This document shows, piece after piece, positions 9,536 to 19,799 of a DNA stretch of 64,000 nt. Made by a program: the position numbers and the translations under genes. The stretch is from Pseudoips prasinana (Eukaryota; Arthropoda; Insecta; Lepidoptera; Nolidae). The DNA lies in contig OX621260.1 of the NCBI GenBank assembly GCA_951640165.1, forward strand, positions 11,922,001-11,986,000, written 5' to 3'. A model generated the notes under the pieces. It was not told where the DNA came from. It was given only the letters and a program-made list of their open reading frames with translations, and did not search any database. The first letter of the stretch is position 1. Each line of letters starts with the position of its first letter.

Positions 9536-9735
9536 TTTGTATTTACTTTTTACGAAAATGTTCTTTAAAACAGTGATATATTTTGTCCTTTCGAAGCGAA
9601 GTGACCTCGTAATCAGCACCCATGCCTATATAACCAATCACTAAAATATTTAGCAAAGTACAATCATAAGAAATAACTGCATGTATATCACAATTAATAA
9701 AATAGCTATTGACACTTATTGAAATCATTCTAGCT

Positions 9736-10196
9736 CCGCGATACTCAACTTGCGGCTCGCAAGCCGCATGTGGCTCACCGGCGCGCCGCCGGGCCTTTAT
9801 CATTGGCCCATCTGAAGTTACACATTTTTTCATTAGTAAAGTAAAAGTTACAAAGTGTAGGTGAACTCCTACCTTATATTTGATACCTACTTTTTCTGTT
9901 TCTTTTAATCTTTCTCCTTTTACTGAACTTATTACACCTTTCACCCATTCCTCATACAACTCTTGTCCATCCTAAGGTTGTCTGTAAAATCGCAGCTAGC
10001 TATTTGTACATTTTTATGCTACTATTTGTGTTCTATTTTTGGAAATTCATTTGGTGTACAATAAACAGTATTGTATTGTACCTCGTTACCTTGAAATTAC
10101 GTTTTAATTAGGACCTAAATAAGTTTTGCTTGCGGCCCTCGACGATATGATTGTAACGTGTTTGTGGCCCCTAAAAAAAAAGGTTGAGTATGGCTG
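9736..10196. mobile_element. Non-autonomous hAT-like transposon
   Basis: TTCTAGCT occurs directly outside both ends (9728-9735 and 10197-10204), an exact 8-bp duplication typical of hAT transposition. The ends share an inverted GCCATACTCAACCTT-like / GCGATACTCAACTTG block, the 'tactcaac' style of hAT termini. The first base is C instead of the usual CA pair, from decay. The 461-bp interior has no transposase; a minus-strand open frame crossing the left edge has no recognisable domain. Confidence 0.8.
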
Positions 10197-10204
10197 TTCT
10201 AGCT

Positions 10205-10827
10205 AGTTGGGCAATAATGCTCTTCAAATATACTCGTCGTTCCTAATATAGATGATGACTAGTGATGAAATTGCGAAATATACTCATTTGAATTTTTCGC
10301 CACATTCAATCTTTCCAGTCATATACATATAACTTAGGAATAATACAAATTTAGGGCTATTTGAAAAATATAAATTTAGATGTATAGTGTATTTTTCATA
10401 AATTACAACTACCACTAATAAATTGGTGCAAATTTTTTATCATATGTAAAGGAGTATACTGATTTAATCATAAAATCATTTTATTATTATTAGTCCTAAA
10501 AAAACAGCGAAAATATGGTAATTCGGAATAAAGTACTTCGGAGTATTTGGGTGTTCCCCCTTTTTTGTGAACCGGCCGTTTATAAACTCACATGATCGCA
10601 GCATTTTTGAAGTGAAAACTTCATTAGTGGCGTTGTGTACCTGTGTGTTTTTTTCTTAAATATGTTAGTTTTTTTATAGCTGACCGTCTAGTTCACTGTC
10701 GTGACTGTAGTGACTGTATAGTTCAAATTTCGTTCTATTTTTAAAATTTAGGCCCACCATAGGGAGGGCAGAACTTATTACGAGTTTTTACCGCCCAAAG
10801 GTGAGAAATTGCATCTTCCACTCCACG
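10205..10827. other. Unassigned sequence
   Basis: AT-rich with a few GC patches (for example around 10540-10600). No gene or repeat family is recognised. Confidence 0.4.
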
Positions 10828-10851
10828 GGCCTGTTGGCGTGATTGGCAAAA

Positions 10852-11045
10852 TAAAAATAAAATAAAATAAATAAAAGGTTTTTAATCACGTAGACTTTAA
10901 AAAAGCGCTTGTAAATAGTCAGAACATTTTTGTTGTAATATATAATTAATTTATAATTATTTCTAGGTACATATAGATATTTAGGTACACGGATTGTAGG
11001 AAATAATTTACAATAATATTTATTTTATAACAGTAACGATATGCA
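10852..11045 (-). mobile_element. 5'-truncated LINE 3' end (GTCTACGTGAATAAAAACC family)
   Basis: On the minus strand the insert ends GTCTACGTGATTAAAAACC plus an AT-rich (TTTTATT)n tail. It shares its body with copies at 13.3-13.75, 15.17-15.5, 18.4-18.6, 21.3-21.6, 31.1-31.66 and 38.6-39.0 kb. GCAAA stands on both sides, compatible with a short target duplication in the SINE. Confidence 0.65.
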
Positions 11046-11224
11046 AATGCTTGCTTTCCACATCGGAGGTCATGGGTTCGATTCCCACCCAGGACATATA
11101 TTTATGTGCATGAACATGTCTGTTTGTCCTGAGCCTGGGTGTAATTATATATATATATATATATATATATAAGTATATATTTACAAAAGAAAAGTAGTAT
11201 ATCAGTTATCGGGTTTCCACGGTA

Positions 11225-11348
11225 CAGACGCCAGCACATACAGCTACCTCAATCTGTCAAATTTCTATTATAGATTTTCAACTTTACCACTTAAGCATAA
11301 GGTTCACTTTCAATTGGGGATTGGGACAGCTTGATGTGCTGGCGTCTG
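11225..11348. mobile_element. Tc1/mariner-like MITE, copy 2, inside a SINE
   Basis: The 124-bp element has the CAGACGCCAGCACAT ends and TA on both sides (11223-11224, 11349-11350). Removing it with one TA restores the SINE sequence GGTACAAACTCTGC, matching empty SINE copies at 5.39 kb (GTACAAGCTCTGC). This fixes both boundaries and the TA target. Confidence 0.9.
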
Positions 11349-11766
11349 TACAAACTCTGCTTAGTTTGGGATCAGATAGCCGTGTGTAAATAATGTCCCA
11401 GGATATAATTAAAACAAAGAAAAATTGTTTTCACTTCTATCGGTAACGTTTTATTTATTTGACAGCAATCAAACAAACGACTATGTGTCTCTCATCCCCT
11501 TCTTCAAATGTTATCCCATAAATCATAATTTAAGTTTTTTTATTGAACTTATATCCTTACACACCTCACCTCACCTCTCAGTAAATAATAATAAACTACT
11601 TTTCACTTTTACTCTCTCCACTGCCTCTGCTCTCTCTTTGCGTCTTAAAATAAGTATATTTATTTATACAGACATAATTTTACTAAGGGTCAACATATGA
11701 CCCATTTACCAATAATACGCATGTTACAAAAAAAGAGAATGTTGTTCAATTAATAAGGCTGACACC

Positions 11767-11928
11767 TGAATTCCCCAACGGCAATAAAAAGTTACAAAAT
11801 ATGACTGTTATTGAACAGTAGTAATACTTATGGAACAATAGTAGTAACCGTTACTATTGTTCCATAAGTATTACTACTGTTCAATAACAGTCATATTTTG
11901 TAATTTTTTATTGCCGTTGGGGAATTCA
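11767..11928. mobile_element. Foldback element, near-perfect 162-bp inverted repeat
   Basis: Arms of about 76 bp run from TGAATTCCCCAACGGC inward and meet at an 8-base centre around 11844-11851. Only a few bases differ between the arms. The RNA or single strand would form one long hairpin. There is no ORF. I see no convincing target duplication. Confidence 0.65.
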
Positions 11929-11984
11929 CGTAATTAATTTTATGTTACATTCGGCCCACAGTTTCGAACTCTTCAATAAATCAT

Positions 11985-12060
11985 ATAAAGGGCAAATGCG
12001 ACTCGAAAACGTCGTATTCCGTCTCTCACTACGCATTTGCCCTGAAGATGATCTCCTGAA
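11985..12060. repeat. Short inverted repeat around GGGCAAATGCG
   Basis: GGGCAAATGCG at 11991-12001 is mirrored by CGCATTTGCCC at about 12031-12041. A second repeat family member could explain it, but no other copy was found in the window. Confidence 0.35.
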
Positions 12061-12177
12061 GGGGATGATACTAAAAAGAAAACACTCGAATCGTCGCACA
12101 TTACAAGAAAATAAACTTGATAATACTTTTTGGCTCGATCTGTTATTACAATCCCTGACCTCAATATACTGACTGTC

Positions 12178-12425
12178 AAGAAGTATATCACTACGCCATC
12201 TACTCCTTTGGGTAGCACAGAAGTCGTCACGAAAAGAACGGGCAGCAGCGTTCCCCTGAGTACTATGACCACCTTACTGCGATCGCCCACCCGTCTGCCA
12301 AGAGTGGTGATTATGGCATATCCTCTCAAATAATGGACAGACCTTTGGGGGAGGTTTTTGTCCAGCGTTGGGCGTCTTTCGGCTGAAAGAGGCAGTACTT
12401 TCAAGCCTTTTTCTTGAAAACCAGG
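12178..12425 (-). repeat. SINE-like dispersed repeat (CTTGGCAGACGGGTTGGC family), minus copy
   Basis: The complement of the 1.5 kb and 17 kb copies: GGCAGACGGGTGGGCGATCG, GAACGGGCAGCAGCGTT and AGCCGAAAGACGCCCAACGC near its start. It retains the RTE-like TTTCGGCTGA end. The long minus-strand open frame over this interval is not conserved in other copies. Confidence 0.55.
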
Positions 12426-12529
12426 ACAATGAAGACCTGGGCTTAAAGCGCGGGTCGGACCGAAAAGCGGTTTTGGGATGTTTCTGTTAAAAATATTTTT
12501 CATAATCAACCTGACCTGGTATTACATAC

Positions 12530-12740
12530 ATACATCCCCGCGGCTCCAAGACCACCTAAAGCCTTCGGTCCTGTTACGAACCTCTAACTGTTGTGTCGCT
12601 AGTCGTTCCATCGAGTTATATGATGGAATACTAAGTGCATCTGTGTTTGCGCTCACAATTGTGAACTATAATATGTCCCGCGCTTGACCATGGCTAGTTT
12701 CCATTGAGCTGTGGCCGAAATGAACTAGGAGAACATTTTT
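12530..12740 (+). repeat. tRNA-derived SINE, family 3, 3' part, diverged
   Basis: It contains GGTCCTGTTACGAACCTCTA, GTGTCGCTAGTCGTTCCATC, AACTATAATATGTCCCGCGC and GGAGAACATTTTTTTATCC, aligned to 5.47-5.72 kb with many substitutions. The tRNA-like head is gone. Confidence 0.6.
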
Positions 12741-12865
12741 TTATCCTTTATTGTAATACAATTATTAACCATCATGAGTAACATAACACGTAAACACGTA
12801 AACATTTTGTAGGTTTGAAGTGATGACCAAAACACCAACGATTAGAGAATTTTATTGTTGAGTCA

Positions 12866-13075
12866 TTTTATAACTAAACTACCTGATAATAAGTTTAAGT
12901 CACACATTAAACGTGAACTTATGGCTAAGGGTTACTACACTACTAAGGATTACATTGACGATAAAGACATTTGGCGGTCGGCATCTACCTGCACATAGTC
13001 CGCTGGAGATCTTATAGCCATATAGACATGAGTAATCTTTTATGTTACATGAACTATCTGTAATAAAACTATCTA
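12866..13075 (+). pseudogene. LINE C-terminus and start of 3' UTR
   Basis: The frame contains KLPDNKFKSHIKRELM and then AKGYYTTKDYIDDKDIW, followed by non-coding sequence matching the minus-strand copy at 2.1-2.35 kb (CATATAGACATGA, GAACTATCTGTAA). It is the 3' remnant of a CR1/Jockey-type LINE. The upstream polymerase is missing. Confidence 0.55.
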
Positions 13076-13254
13076 TTATTTAAATATTCTACGAATTTCA
13101 GAACTGTTGGTTGTGTCTCAAAATGATTAATGTTATTTTTATTTTGACGTTTTTATTTTCTCTTTCTAATATATTAAACCTAAAATAAATAATTAATCAG
13201 ACAACCGATCGAACATATATTGTGTTTGCCTGCTAAATAATTACAGTAAGTGGA

Positions 13255-13750
13255 CCAAATCTCGTGTATATGCCCCATTGAGTATGTTTCGCCGGAGCGT
13301 CTCAACTGGGCCGTGTTGAAACCGGTAGTAGAGACTCCCGCTGAGTTTGTTTCGCTGGGTCTTCTCAGTTGGGGCGCATTGGATCCGGTGGTAGCATTAA
13401 AGCGCGACCGTCGTTATTAACATAAGGTCCGTCATAATAATATCACCTTAATATAGACAGAACCATTGCCAATATGTATTACAAATATTAGACTTAAACT
13501 AGATAATTAAACTTAAACATAATCTCTTGACAATAACTTGATACGAGCTAGCTAAATATCATTGCTGTTATAAAATAAATTTTATTAATGTTTTAATTAC
13601 TATCAGTACAACGTGTACCTAAATATCTGTTACTAGAAATAATAATGTATACAACTATAATACTACAAACATGTTCTGACTATTTACAAGCGCTTTTTTA
13701 AAGTCTACGTGAATAAAAACCTTTTTTATTTTATTTATTTATTTATAACA
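13255..13750 (+). mobile_element. LINE 3' end, GTCTACGTGAATAAAAACC family, longest copy
   Basis: The copy runs from GTATGTTTCGCCGGAGCG through GGATCCGGTGGTAGCATTAA and GCGCGACCGTCGTTATTAA to GTCTACGTGAATAAAAACC and a TTTTATTTATTTATTT tail. Seven copies of parts of it occur here in both orientations, always with the same 3' end and different 5' ends. That is the pattern of 5'-truncated LINE insertions. No coding region survives in any of them. Confidence 0.65.
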
Positions 13751-14084
13751 CTCATAATATCGACATGCACTCATGGTCCTAAAGTGGAACCTGGGCATTA
13801 CCAATACCATAATCCTACTCCTTACCACCAAAGTTAGTGGAAAATTATGGAATAAATCTAAATTAATATATACAACATGTAACGTAATTGACGCACACCC
13901 TCAGACACCCCAATTAGAATATTATGTTGTAATCATAATACATACACTGAATTTCTAATGTAACATGTATATGCATTGTTATTTACTAAATTAGTTTCTT
14001 GGAATAAAGTTTATTTTTCTATTTTTTGTATGAATACAAATATAAATTACTTTATTTCGGAAAAAAAATCTATAGAGTGTTAGT
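13751..14084. other. AT-rich stretch, nothing recognised
   Basis: A 61-codon open frame here has no recognisable motif and I do not call it. Confidence 0.35.
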
Positions 14085-15075
14085 AACATAAAAATAAAAC
14101 TTATTTTCTATTGTTAGTATTTATTATTAACCGAACAAACCGGCAAATAATTGGCGAGTTGAAGTTTTCGGCTAAAATTTTCAGAATGCTATATTGACTG
14201 TATCTCACTCTCTGCACAAGGGGTGCTGTTTTTTTAATTAATTTAATTATTTAATAATAATTTAATAATATCTAGGGACAATGTCTCACAGATCATCCTA
14301 GCCCCAAACTAAGCAAAGCTTGTACTATGGGTACCAGGCGACGATATACATACTTATATAGATAGATGAATACTTATATACATAGAAAACATCCATGACT
14401 CAATAACAAATATTCGTGCTCATCACACAAATATTTGCACTTACCGGGATTCGAACCCAGGACCACCAGCTTCGTAGGCAGGAGCACTACCAACTAGGCT
14501 ACGGTGGTCGTCGTCGTTGTTGCTTATAATCGCATAAAAACTGTCCGTATGAGCTTGCGCAAACATTTCCTACGCACTGCAGTAAACAAGGCAGTCTTAA
14601 TAACATTCTGAAGGGGCTTTATTCTGAAGCCAACATGTTGCTCCGGACCGCCAGAGCCCTGCGTTCCCTCTCAATGTCTATATTGTCCTTGAGGTCACCA
14701 GCAAGAAAGAAATATATAGACATAGAATGTATAATGTTAGTAACATAAAAATAAAACTTATTTTCTATTGTTAGTATTTATTATTAACCGCACAAACCGA
14801 CAAATAATTGGCGAGTTGAGGTTTTCGGCTAAAATTTTCAGAATGCTGTTTTGACTGTCGCTCACTCTTCGCACAATGGGTGTTGTTTGTTGCTGATAAT
14901 CGCATAAAAACTGTCGGTCTGAGCTTGCGCAAACATTTCCGATGCACTGCAGTAACGAGGCAGTCTCAATAACATTCTGAAGGGGCTTTACGGGCCAACA
15001 TGTTGCTCCGGGCCGCCAGAGCCCTGCGTTCCCTCTCAATGTCTATATTGTCCTTGAGGTCGTCAGCAAGAAAGA
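14085..15075 (-). pseudogene. Tandemly duplicated LINE polymerase fragment
   Basis: Two copies of a roughly 350-bp unit lie head to tail: 14085-14239 plus 14511-14735, and 14736-15075. On the minus strand both encode pieces of the same LINE C-terminal region as at 9.2 kb (DSQNSILKILAENL, and LKDNIDIERERRALAVR after the frame changes). Unit 1 is split by a family 1 SINE that is absent from unit 2, so the duplication came first or the SINE was never in unit 2. Frames are broken in both. Confidence 0.6.
14250..14510 (-). repeat. tRNA-derived SINE, family 1 (copy b)
   Basis: Near-identical to the copies at 8.2, 26.6 and 55.9 kb, with box B GGGTTCGAATCCCGG and the (ATT)n-type tail on the minus strand. 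It sits inside the first unit of the LINE tandem duplication. Confidence 0.75.
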
Positions 15076-15169
15076 AATATAATATAGATAATATAATATT
15101 TCTATATAATATAGATATAGAATGTATAGGCCTAAATTTATGGACACACGCATAAAATAAAATAAATAA

Positions 15170-15545
15170 AATAAAAAAGGTTTTTATTCACGTAGACTTA
15201 AAAAAGCGCTTGTAAATAGTCAGAACATGTTCGCAGTAATATATAATTAATTTATAATTATTTCTAGGTACATATAGATATTTAGGTACATGGATTGTAG
15301 GAAATAATTTACAATAAGATTTATTTTATAACAGTAACGATATTTAGCTAACTAAAATTAAGTTATTGTCAAGGATCATGTGTAGGTTTAATTATCATAT
15401 TTTAGCTATATTTTTACTACATATTGTCTGAATGGTTCTGTCTATATTGAGGTACGAATTAAATGTTACCATTATGGCGGACCTTGTGTTTATAACGACG
15501 GTCGCGCTTTAATGCTACCACCGGATCCAATGCAGACCCAGATCA
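15170..15545 (-). mobile_element. LINE 3' end, GTCTACGTGAATAAAAACC family
   Basis: The complement of the 13.3 kb copy: AGGTTTTTATTCACGTAGAC at the left, CGACGGTCGCGCTTTAATGC and CCACCGGATCCAATGC at the right. Confidence 0.65.
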
Positions 15546-15625
15546 CATATTCAAATAGATGTCCTGTGCGGGGATCTTCTCCCAAAACACTGTGGGCACT
15601 CTAACCACTGCCCCACGCGGATACT
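15546..15625 (-). repeat. tRNA-like SINE head
   Basis: On the minus strand CGTGGGGCAGTGGTTAGAGT resembles a box A region. The rest of the element is not recognised. Confidence 0.3.
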
Positions 15626-15639
15626 AAAATAGTAGCAAT

Positions 15640-15835
15640 AACAATGTACTCCTGGTCGAATTTTGGCCATCACGGCCAGTCTCAATAGATACTAGCCATC
15701 TGGACATATTATAGTGCAAAAGTTGGTGCGCAGATACAGGCGCACTTTCTATTCCATCACTCTCATAATCTATGGGATGACTAGTGACACAACCGGAAAG
15801 AGGTCAGATACTCCGTCTGCCCAATTTTCGTAAAA
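15640..15835 (-). repeat. tRNA-derived SINE, family 3, 3' part
   Basis: Matches the 5.47 kb copy over TCGAATTTTGGCCATCACGG, GACATATTATAGTGC, TTTCTATTCCATCACTC and CCGGAAAGAGGTCAG. The head is truncated. Confidence 0.6.
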
Positions 15836-15855
15836 AGAGGTACATAGTTTTTACT

Positions 15856-15910
15856 CATCATCATCATCATCATATCAGCCGAAAGACGTCCACTGCTGGA
15901 CAAAGGCCAA
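15856..15910 (-). mobile_element. 55-bp remnant of an RTE-type LINE 3' end with target duplication
   Basis: AGTTTTTACT flanks both sides (15846-15855 and 15911-15920). The insert on the minus strand is GTCCAGCAGTGGACGTC, TTTCGGCTGATATGATGA and a (TGA)n tail, the last bases of an RTE-like LINE. This is an extreme 5' truncation with an exact 10-bp duplication. Confidence 0.8.
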
Positions 15911-15920
15911 AGTTTTTACT

Positions 15921-16384
15921 CCACTTATTAATATTATTATATTTCTTTTTATAAATAGGAAATGCTTCTGTAATTGTCCTATTTAAATTTTGTTCCTATC
16001 ACTTGTCTTGAAAAAAGTTAGAGTTAGTTTTATTTATTATAAAGCAGCATCCTTATTATGTATTTACAAAGGACTGTTTTTTTATGTGTAAATGTATCGA
16101 CTGCACTGCATCCATAGTCATATTATAATGTAGGAACAAAACCCTGAGACATAGGTAGTACGCTGCAAATATTTAACCTTGACAACTCCACTACAAAAGG
16201 TGATTCATACTTATTTCTTGACGTCAGTTGGGCTTAGAAATTTAAATAAGTTCCTTCATAGAATTAAACCGACTCATACTATTATTTATTACTATAACTC
16301 CGTTATTCTAAGAGCATTAGAGACAAAGTACAGTCAGCGGACAAATTATGTATGCAATTATCGTAAAAACTGTGTGAGTTTATT
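15921..16384. other. Unassigned AT-rich sequence
   Basis: A 75-codon open frame at 16179-16406 has no motif I recognise. Nothing else is supported. Confidence 0.35.
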
Positions 16385-16470
16385 GGAGTGTTGGTCTAGT
16401 GGCTAGAGACTCAAGACTCGTAAGCCAGAGGTCGTCGGTTCAATCCCCGACTAAGATAACTCTTTGTTTA
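16385..16470 (+). repeat. tRNA-like head of a SINE
   Basis: GGTCTAGTGGCTAGAGACT (box A region) is followed 30 bases later by GTCGGTTCAATCCCCGAC (box B with a paired stem). The anticodon arm does not pair well, so it is more likely a SINE head than a tRNA gene. Confidence 0.5.
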
Positions 16471-16512
16471 ATGATCACTATTATTGCTTATGCTTGTGGA
16501 TGTAATTTAAAT

Positions 16513-16600
16513 ACTGCCTCGTTTTTCGGCAGCGTGTTCACCCGCAGAGAACAAGGTCCTGAGTTCAAATCTTGGGTCGGGCCAAAAGTGTATCTATGTT
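16513..16600 (+). repeat. tRNA-derived SINE, family 3, head only
   Basis: ACTGCCTCGTTTTTCGGCAG, GTGTTCACCCGCAGAGAAC and GGTCCTGAGTTCAAATCTTG match the head of the 5.8 kb element. The 3' part is missing. Confidence 0.6.
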
Positions 16601-16982
16601 GTTACTCTTTCACGTAAAAACTACCAAACGGATTTTGATGGAACTTTCGTTTTATAACCGAGCAAAATAATAGCAAAATTAAAAAGAGGCTATAATTTAA
16701 AAAAAATGATGCGGATAAATCCGCAGGGCACATGTAGTTAATTAATAAAACTGACTGTATTAAATTAGGATTTAGGTATTTTTATTCTAGACGTTAGGGT
16801 TGACGGCCTTTAAGCTCTTCAATGATGCAGCTAATACTTACATAATATATCGCATACAAAAAGGAGCTCATTCAACTCTAGGTAGAGTTTAATTTACATT
16901 GCATGACTTTAATAACATCTTTGTTAAAACTAGAAAACGATAGTTTTAAAAATTTTAATTGAAATTTATATTTTTACATGTG

Positions 16983-17212
16983 GGGTCAAAGTACGTTCAC
17001 TGCTGGACAAAAGCCTCCCCAAAGAATGGGGGATATGCCCTAATCGCCACACTTGGCAGACGGGTTGGCGATCGCAGTTTGATGGTCATAGTGCACAGAA
17101 AAACGCTGCTGCCCGTTCTCTGGTAGGTATTCCCTCGGTCGATTTCTAAGCCCCCCATGGGATGTGATGGGGTGATGATATTCTATGCCTTCACCACACA
17201 GCAAACGTCTAG
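16983..17212 (+). repeat. SINE-like dispersed repeat (CTTGGCAGACGGGTTGGC family)
   Basis: Close to the copy at 1.55 kb, with CACTGCTGGACAAAAGCCTC at the start and CTTGGCAGACGGGTTGGCGA in the middle. It stops just before the foldback MITE at 17232. Confidence 0.6.
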
Positions 17213-17231
17213 ACCGACATAAACCTTTTTG

Positions 17232-17469
17232 AAGTTATACTTCTTTTGGCGCGATGGAGAAAAATGATGAGAGTGAATTTTTACGATGCGCGCGCACACC
17301 GACACCAAAAAATTTAACAGCATGAAGTTAGTTCTAGGTGGTATGAAAATGTATGAGAGTGAATTTTTACGATGCGCGCGCATCGTAAAAATAACAGCAT
17401 GACGTTAGTTCTAGGTGGTATGAAAATTGATAACTATGTTCAAGTTGTATATTAAGAAGTATAACTTCT
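17232..17469 (-). mobile_element. GAAGTTATACTTCT foldback MITE, copy 1 (long form)
   Basis: The ends are GAAGTTATACTTCTT and its complement AAGAAGTATAACTTC; the terminal motif is itself nearly palindromic. The interior has alternating purine/pyrimidine GCGCGCGCA tracts and the block AACTAACGTCATGCTGTT. This long form contains an extra partial copy of the interior, as does the copy at 61.27 kb in the other orientation; the copy at 37.31 kb has the short form. No ORF. Confidence 0.7.
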
Positions 17470-17499
17470 AACGCGTGTACATAAGTACACACAAGTTTT

Positions 17500-18359
17500 T
17501 TCGTTTTCAAAGTTTCTTCTCATTTTATATTTTATTTATGAAAAATAATCACGTAAGCTGGAGTAAGTAAGGAGTAAGCTTGCGTGACGAAGTGAGACGA
17601 AAGACTCGTAATGACGAAGGAGTTACGTTTCGAATATTACTTTAGAGGCAAGAGAGAGGAGCGAACACATATTTTATTTCTCTCTTTCTCTCATTCGTTC
17701 CGTATATCTAAGTTTTACTTCAGTCGTGTGGTCAAAGCACACTTGATTTTTAACAAGGCGTTTTCAGTTAATATAGTCTAGCGAGGGCTGAAACCGACAA
17801 CTACAAACGAAGTAATCTAGGGTACCCCCTTTGGGGTTCGTACATCGGCTCAGAGTAGGATAATAATAATATCTTGAGAAATTATTCACACACGGTCATT
17901 TGATCTCAGAAAAAAAATTAAGCAAATGTGCAGTTCTAACTACGAAAAAAATAATAATATTCTATGCCCACCGGTTAAGGTTATGTTGTTGAATTTTGAT
18001 GGACCTAGTGTCAAATGTGATCTATTAAAATGGCCCTACTTTAGCATCCTCTCCAAAAGAGTCCAAGATATTTACATAAAAGTATTTGATCCCCCGACCT
18101 CAAGGCTCGACTGGACGGCGGATTACATATTTATATACATAAATAAAATAATTATAGATAGAATAACTTGTGTGGTTCACAGATATTGTCTCCCACAACT
18201 TCCTGTTTCTGGTGTTGAGTGATAATACTAGTAGGTATATCATCATCATTTTATCATTATATCCTTGGCTTCATTTCGGGCAAGGTCAATGTTACTGTAT
18301 AATTTTATTTATAAATACTATCCTAAAAATTAATTAACTATTTTTGATGGTAAAATGTA
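17500..18359. other. Unassigned sequence
   Basis: Contains GC-moderate sequence around 17560-17760 and a 98-codon open frame (17926-18222) with no recognisable motif, which I leave uncalled. Confidence 0.35.
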
Positions 18360-18640
18360 TTAAAAAAACGTCAGACGTAAATAGTCATAACATGTTTGTA
18401 GTAATATAGTTATGTATACATAATTGTTTCTAGTTACATATAGATATTTAGGGACACGGATTGTTAAAACATTTATACAATTTGTTTTATAATAGCAATG
18501 ATATTTAGCCAGCTTATATTAAGTTATTGTCAAGGAGATTATGTTTGAGTTTAATTATTGAAATTTATAAATAGTTTAAGCTATATTTTACTTCATATTG
18601 TCTAAATAGTTCTGTCTATATTAAGGTATGCTTTCAACTT
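18360..18640 (-). mobile_element. LINE 3' end, GTCTACGTGAATAAAAACC family, diverged
   Basis: Shares AATAGTCATAACATGTTTG, TTTCTAGTTACATATAG, AGTTATTGTCAAGGAGATTA and TTCTGTCTATATTAAGG with the other minus-strand copies. The terminal tail is lost. Confidence 0.55.
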
Positions 18641-18954
18641 TAAACTTAGAACATTTATTTTTACTTGGAATTACAGCCTACGAGTATTTGACTGCTTTAC
18701 CGGAATATAGAGATGATTGGAGTTCAAACCTTCTAAATGAGACTACAAACTAAGTGGCTCGGACCAGAGTCATGATTTGAACCCCAAAAGATTACAAACA
18801 CTGATCAAGGCAGTTAAAAATTTAGAGATGCATGAAACGCTATAAGAGGTGATTTCTGCAACTGATCTTTACTGAATGTAAATTATTAACAAAGAAGAAC
18901 GATAAGTGGCATGAGACTCGTCTTGACCTGGTCATCATCCAGACATATATACTA
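18641..18954. other. Unassigned sequence
   Basis: A weak tRNA-SINE-like block (GAGTTCAAACC near 18720; ATGATTTGAACCCC near 18770) is all I see. Confidence 0.3.
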
Positions 18955-19127
18955 CTAGTTGTGCCCCGCGGTTTTACCCGCGTTAAACTTTATATGTGTT
19001 AATCCAGGGTGTCGGCTAACTACATATCAAATTTTATTAAATTCGCTCCAGCCGTTGAGACGTGAAGAAGTAACAAACACACTCACTCGCACACTCACAA
19101 ACTTTCGGCTTAATAATATTAGTGTGA
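18955..19127 (-). mobile_element. 173-bp non-autonomous Helitron, family B
   Basis: The minus strand starts TCACACTAATATTATTAAG after an A and ends GCGGGGCACAACTAG before a T. A GC-rich hairpin-capable block (CGCGGGTAAAACCGCG) lies just before CTAG. The Helitrons at 31237 and 61085 share the ends. Confidence 0.75.
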
Positions 19128-19139
19128 TAAGCCTGACGA

Positions 19140-19496
19140 CGCGACGTTGTAAATGACTACTGGGCTTCATTCTCTTACAAGGGTTATAAGTTAGTAGAAA
19201 CGTATAAAATTTTATTATTATACCTCCTCTTAGTTCACTTTGTTACGCCACTTTCAACCTTATTCCATAAGCAAAATGTAAAATCTATTTGTCTTTAATG
19301 TTGGTTGCCTGTCTATCGAACAAAGACCATTTTTGTGAACATGAACTTATAATCAAAGACACAAAAACAAATTAACTCTTTCTTGAAAGTGATTAAAAAG
19401 TTAAAAACTATTCATAAGGAACGAACTATAAGGAGAGATTTGATCCTTAACAAACCTCATAATTTAAAATGAAATGCACGGATCAATGATCTATAA
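19140..19496. other. AT-rich stretch, nothing recognised
   Basis: No feature could be supported here. Confidence 0.35.
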
Positions 19497-19755
19497 TAAT
19501 AATATCCTGTGCCATTATTCACACATGGCCACCTGATTTCAAACTTAGCAAAGTTTGTACTATGGGACCAGATAACTAATATACTACACATAATACTTTT
19601 ATTTTGTAAATACATACTTACTTATATAGATGATTACACCCTGACTCAGGACAAATAGACATGTTCATGCACATAAATATAAGTCCTGGGTGGGAATCGA
19701 ACCCACAACCTGCGACGTGGAAGGCAAGCATCTACCAACCACGCCGACCAAGAGT
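19497..19755 (-). repeat. tRNA-derived SINE, family 2
   Basis: Box B on the minus strand is GGGTTCGATTCCCACCC. The body and 3' end (GGCCATGTGTGAATAATGGC) match the family. Confidence 0.7.
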
Positions 19756-19799
19756 GAAGGTTCTAAGTTTTTCAAATCGTTAATTATTGTAATACCAGT

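Larger units (their letters stand above)
10828..11410 (+). repeat. tRNA-derived SINE, family 2, carrying two insertions
   Basis: The head GGGCCTGTTGGCGTGATTGG is at 10828-10848. The SINE resumes after the LINE tail at about 11046 (TGCTTGCTTTCC, then GGGTTCGATTCCCACCC, box B) and runs to GATCAGATAGCCGTGTG at the 3' end. A LINE 3' end (10852-11045) and the TA-target MITE (11225-11348) interrupt it. An (AT)n tract lies at 11142-11171. Confidence 0.75.

Noticed and set aside
9543..9959. 138-aa minus-strand frame overlapping the hAT-like element
   Set aside because: No hAT transposase motif, and it crosses the element boundary, so it cannot be the element's gene.
11973..12509. 178-aa minus-strand frame
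   Set aside because: It runs across a SINE-like repeat; other copies of the repeat do not keep the frame.
16385..16470. Possible tRNA gene
   Set aside because: Boxes A and B are present but the acceptor and anticodon stems do not pair; other SINE heads here look the same.
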